A stretch of DNA of 64,000 nucleotides from Pararhizobium sp. YC-54 (GTDB lineage Bacteria; Pseudomonadota; Alphaproteobacteria; Rhizobiales; Rhizobiaceae): contig NZ_JAOYTH010000007.1 of NCBI RefSeq assembly GCF_025847205.1, positions 124,001 through 188,000 of the forward strand, read 5' to 3'. The position numbers and the translations under genes are program-made. The notes below the pieces were generated by a model. That model was given only the letters and a program-made list of their open reading frames with translations. It was not told where the DNA came from and did not search any database. Shown here one piece after another: positions 61,573 through 64,000 of this stretch; position 1 is the first letter of the stretch, and the number at the start of each line of letters is the position of its first letter.

Positions 61573-62664
61573 TCACTCAGCCGGCATCGCAGCCGAAGCG
61601 AACGAACTGGCATTCGCACTGTGGGCCCTGGGCAGGGTGCGGGTGACGAAATAGCCGGGATCATGCGCCTGCCTCCAGAGGGCCGGCAGAACCTCGCGCA
61701 TGACCTCGAAGAGGCTTCCGTAGGTGTGGGGCAGTTGGTCCTTCACCAAACCGTGCAGCACGGGAAGATTGTAGTACGGAATTGACGGATAGACGTGATG
61801 CTCGATGTGGAAATTGAGGTTCGCGTAAAGAAATTCGCCGAACGGATTCATTCGGAACGTACGGGTATTTTGGCGATGATCGTAGGAATCTTCGGCAAGG
61901 CCGGCGTGCTGCGTGAGAAAACCGAAGAAGTAGAACCCGTTTGCATAGAAGCGTGGTCCCCAGATGAAGAGCAACGGCACAATGGTCTGCGCCGCCACGC
62001 AATAGCTGACAACGCCCAGCATGCAGGCGAGATAGAAGCGGCTCGACCAGAACATCTTGCGCCATTCGCTGCGCGGCACGTAGAACCGCGCGTCGCTGGT
62101 GACGATTCCGAAGGAATGCAGAACGATCCCCTTCAGCTCTCCCTTCGCCTGAATCAGGAAGAAGAAGTCGGCGGCCACCTTCAGAAGGTCTGCCGGACGC
62201 GTCACCAGGATTTCCGGATCAAGCCCGACATGGATCGTGTCGGTGTGGTGGCGCGTGTGCCGCCAACGCCAGTCGATCGGCTCCTTCATGGTCATGAAGA
62301 GGCAGAGATTGCAGAAGATCCAATTGAGCCAGCGGGATTTGAAGGTCGCGCCGTGCCCGAGATCGTGGGAGCGAGGATCGCTCGAGCTGTAGATTGTGCC
62401 GTAGAGGAGGAAGGCACCGATCGCCCACCATGTTCCCAGCGTCTGATAAGCCAGCACGCCGGAACCTGCCAGAAGTGCCAGCCATGTAAGATAGTTGATG
62501 AGCGGGCGACGGTCTTCGCGCTTCATCAGAAGCTTCAGCTCTTTCCGCTTGATATCGAAGGCCCACCACCCCCCGTCCTGAGACGGGTCGGCGATTTCGA
62601 GGTCCGAATTGGCACCGAAGCCTTTGGTGAGCCCGTATTTTTCAGCCCGTGTCTTGAACAGCAT
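61573..62664 (-). CDS. membrane fatty-acid desaturase-type di-iron enzyme
   Basis: A 363-residue integral-membrane enzyme. Three histidine boxes: HDLGH, HTRHH and HIEHH. Four predicted helices (ALLAGSGVLAYQTL, AIGAFLLYGTIY, FYLACMLGVVSYCVA, IVPLLFIWGPRFYANG). Start MLFKTRAEKYG follows GGAGGAATTGATC. The family includes desaturases, alkane/xylene-type hydroxylases and N-alkane or amine-modifying enzymes. A dedicated Rieske ferredoxin in the operon argues for hydroxylation or desaturation of a small imported molecule rather than lipid desaturation. Confidence 0.87.
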   Translation of the reverse strand: MLFKTRAEKYGLTKGFGANSDLEIADPSQDGGWWAFDIKRKELKLLMKREDRRPLINYLTWLALLAGSGVLAYQTLGTWWAIGAFLLYGTIYSSSDPRSHDLGHGATFKSRWLNWIFCNLCLFMTMKEPIDWRWRHTRHHTDTIHVGLDPEILVTRPADLLKVAADFFFLIQAKGELKGIVLHSFGIVTSDARFYVPRSEWRKMFWSSRFYLACMLGVVSYCVAAQTIVPLLFIWGPRFYANGFYFFGFLTQHAGLAEDSYDHRQNTRTFRMNPFGEFLYANLNFHIEHHVYPSIPYYNLPVLHGLVKDQLPHTYGSLFEVMREVLPALWRQAHDPGYFVTRTLPRAHSANASSFASAAMPAE

Positions 62665-62769
62665 GATCAATTCCTCCAATTGATGTCGGTCAATATTTGC
62701 AGCGCATTGCCAAGGCTGCAACAGGCGTGATACTTTTCAGCTCATCTTGTATCAAATCATCAATCTGAA

Positions 62770-62786
62770 TGTTTCAGAAAGTTTCA
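62770..62786. promoter_or_regulatory. putative LacI operator, divergent promoter
   Basis: TGTTTCAGAAAGTTTCA (reverse complement TGAAACTTTCTGAAACA), two TGAAAC half-sites 10 bases apart. It touches the LacI start codon, so the site could repress both lacI-type and desaturase operons. A nearly identical element occurs at 63816-63832. Confidence 0.55.
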
Positions 62787-62789
62787 AAG

Positions 62790-63818
62790 ATGAAGCGCGT
62801 CACAATAGCAGAACTGGCGAAGGAAGCCGGTGTAAGCGTGTCGACCGTCAACCGCGTTTTGTCCGGACGGCAGGTCCGCGGCGACATGGTGCAGCATGTC
62901 CTCACCGTCGCGGAACGTCTCGGCTTCTACGGGACGGCGACCATCCGCAGTCACCTGAAAGGGGATCTTCCTCTCAAACGTCTTGGAATGATCGTTCAGC
63001 AGGAAAGCATGCCCTTTCACAAGGAGCTCGGCCTACGCTTCCGGGAGGCGAGCAATGACCGGGCCGACAGCCGCGTCGCCGCCCATGTCGAGCATATAGA
63101 AGACCTCGATCCTCTCATCGTCGCCAATACCCTGCGAAAACTGGGCGAGACCTTCGATGCGATTGCCATTACCTCTGCCGATCACCCGCTCATCAACCGC
63201 GCCGTAGACGAATTGGCAGGAAAGGGTGTCGCGGTGTTCACAGCCGTTTCCGACATAAGCTCCAGCGGCCGAGCGGGATACGTCGGCCTTGACAACAGGA
63301 AGTTCGGCAGGGCCGCCGCCTGGTTTGCCGACAACCTGCAACGCAAGGGAAACGAGGCCGCGATTCTGATGGGAACCCACCGGCATGTGTGTCAAGAGCA
63401 ACGGGAGATGGGTTTTCGATCCTATCTGCGCGAACACGCGCGGTCCTTGAAGGTCCTCGAGGCCGTTACGACCCACGAAACGGACCTTGGAGCCTACGAC
63501 GCGACGTCAGACCTCTTGCGCCGGCATCCGAACTTGACTGCGATCTACGTGACGGGTGGGGGCATCAGGGGGGCCATCAGGGCAATCCGCGAGGCCGAGG
63601 GGAAGGTGCCGCACCTCATCAGTTGCGAACTTAACGAGGAAACAGGGCAAGCTCTCGTGGAAGGCACGCTCGCGGTGGCTCTAAGTCACCCCATGGCCGA
63701 CCTTACCGAAAAGCTGGTCGCCGCCATGCTGGAGGCGATCGAAGGCGACCGGTCCGACCGCGGGCGGGCGGAAATTATCGTGCCCTTCGTGACGTCGACG
63801 GCCGAGAGCATTTTCTGA
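62790..63818 (+). CDS. LacI-family transcriptional regulator
   Basis: A 342-residue regulator. N-terminal HTH MKRVTIAELAKEAGVSVSTV, NRVLSGRQVRGDMVQHVLTV; effector domain of periplasmic-binding-protein type (LGMIVQQESMPFHKELGLRF to YVTGGGIRGAIRAI). Start at MKRVTIAE; an ATG 21 bases upstream lacks a site and would disturb the operator. Divergent from the desaturase operon, and upstream of an ABC solute-binding gene, both plausible targets. LacI effectors are typically sugars or related polyols. Confidence 0.88.
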   Translation: MKRVTIAELAKEAGVSVSTVNRVLSGRQVRGDMVQHVLTVAERLGFYGTATIRSHLKGDLPLKRLGMIVQQESMPFHKELGLRFREASNDRADSRVAAHVEHIEDLDPLIVANTLRKLGETFDAIAITSADHPLINRAVDELAGKGVAVFTAVSDISSSGRAGYVGLDNRKFGRAAAWFADNLQRKGNEAAILMGTHRHVCQEQREMGFRSYLREHARSLKVLEAVTTHETDLGAYDATSDLLRRHPNLTAIYVTGGGIRGAIRAIREAEGKVPHLISCELNEETGQALVEGTLAVALSHPMADLTEKLVAAMLEAIEGDRSDRGRAEIIVPFVTSTAESIF

Positions 63819-63832
63819 AACGTTCTGATACA
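63816..63832. promoter_or_regulatory. putative LacI operator, second copy
   Basis: TGAAACGTTCTGATACA, 15 of 17 bases as in the reverse complement of the element at 62770. It starts at the LacI stop codon and lies about 130 bases before the solute-binding gene. Confidence 0.5.
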
Positions 63833-63853
63833 GTATTCCCCGACAAGCAGAAA

Positions 63854-63866
63854 TGTTCTGAAACGA
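63854..63866. promoter_or_regulatory. partial operator repeat
   Basis: TGTTCTGAAACGA repeats the GTTCTGAAAC part of the two elements, upstream of the solute-binding protein gene. Confidence 0.4.
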
Positions 63867-63961
63867 AAAATGTCAGTCAGATTGCTTTTCTCCCGGATCG
63901 CGCTTTAGCTGATCCTGTTTTTGACAATTGGTAGGCGAGGAGGCCTGCCGAAGGAGGAGAA

Positions 63962-64000
63962 ATGCTCAATCTGCGTAAAGTCGCGTTTGCTGCTGCAGCC
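63962..64000 (+). CDS. start of an ABC solute-binding protein gene (cut by window end)
   Basis: Only the first 13 codons are inside the window: MLNLRKVAFAAAA, the start of a secretory signal peptide. AAGGAGGAGAA, a near-perfect ribosome site, precedes the ATG. The distance to the LacI gene and its operator repeats suggest a sugar-type ABC importer operon. The product cannot be named from this much sequence. Confidence 0.65.
   Translation, partial: MLNLRKVAFAAAA

Noticed and set aside
1..64000. CRISPR array, tRNA or rRNA genes
   Set aside because: No regularly spaced repeats and no tRNA- or rRNA-like sequence were noticed by reading; a dedicated scan was not possible.

Overview
The window looks like accessory DNA, probably plasmid or chromid, of a Rhizobiaceae member (Rhizobium/Sinorhizobium/Agrobacterium type). 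This rests on the high GC content, a SyrB-like regulator, Ehu-type transport genes, a Rhizobiales-type HWE kinase relic, IS66 and IS5 remnants, and dense substrate-specific ABC transporter plus catabolic operons. No rRNA, tRNA, CRISPR array or replication gene was seen. Segments differ by eye in base composition: about 1-21 kb is less GC-rich than 23-47 kb, which suggests several acquisitions joined at scars.

Layout. (1) 0.2-1.8 kb: a Ku gene cut by an IS66 end, then a lone coiled-coil/TIR protein. (2) 2.0-8.2 kb, minus strand: a translationally coupled operon (49-aa membrane protein, M20 N-carbamoyl-amino-acid hydrolase, PyrC, PyrE, AspA, MFS) that spells out dihydroorotate -> N-carbamoylaspartate -> aspartate -> fumarate. 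(3) 8.8-20.9 kb: an EhuBCDA-like ABC transporter, a EutA-like enzyme, a Rieske oxygenase with its reductase, an amidohydrolase, a Gfo/Idh/MocA dehydrogenase, a SnoaL-like protein, an SDR and a LysR regulator, probably for oxidation of a quaternary-ammonium or related nitrogen compound. (4) 21-23 kb: a graveyard (NodT-type outer-membrane factor, PACE efflux protein, HWE kinase). (5) 23.2-33.0 kb: a ten-gene operon with a PotABCD-like transporter, LLM monooxygenase, flavin reductase, alpha/beta hydrolase, aldehyde dehydrogenase, NIPSNAP and AA_synth proteins, divergent from a GntR regulator and followed by a proV relic. (6) 34.1-48.0 kb: two operons (ketoglutarate-semialdehyde dehydrogenase, Ldh-type dehydrogenase, Dpp-type transporter, DapA-type lyase; and SsuABC-type transporter with an enolase-superfamily dehydratase) plus a LysR gene. 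The same ATAC-N7-GTAT box lies in front of both operons. (7) 49.0-50.3 kb: a chain of overlapping very small genes, some encoding single membrane helices. (8) 50.4-57.6 kb: SyrB-like protein, truncated TetR with twin operators beside a RidA relic, MacAB and a two-component system. (9) 57.8-60 kb: Gly-zipper lipoprotein, NmrA/HxlR divergent pair, IS5 relic. (10) 60.4-64.0 kb: a membrane desaturase/hydroxylase, Rieske ferredoxin and creatininase-family enzyme divergent from a LacI regulator, followed by the start of an ABC solute-binding protein. A repeated 17-bp element suggests LacI controls both sides.

Overall this is a collection of uptake-plus-degradation cassettes, each with its own regulator, typical of a soil and rhizosphere scavenger. 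The most interesting candidates for undescribed biology are the dihydroorotate-to-fumarate operon, the small-protein chain at 49-50 kb, and the desaturase/ferredoxin/creatininase cassette.
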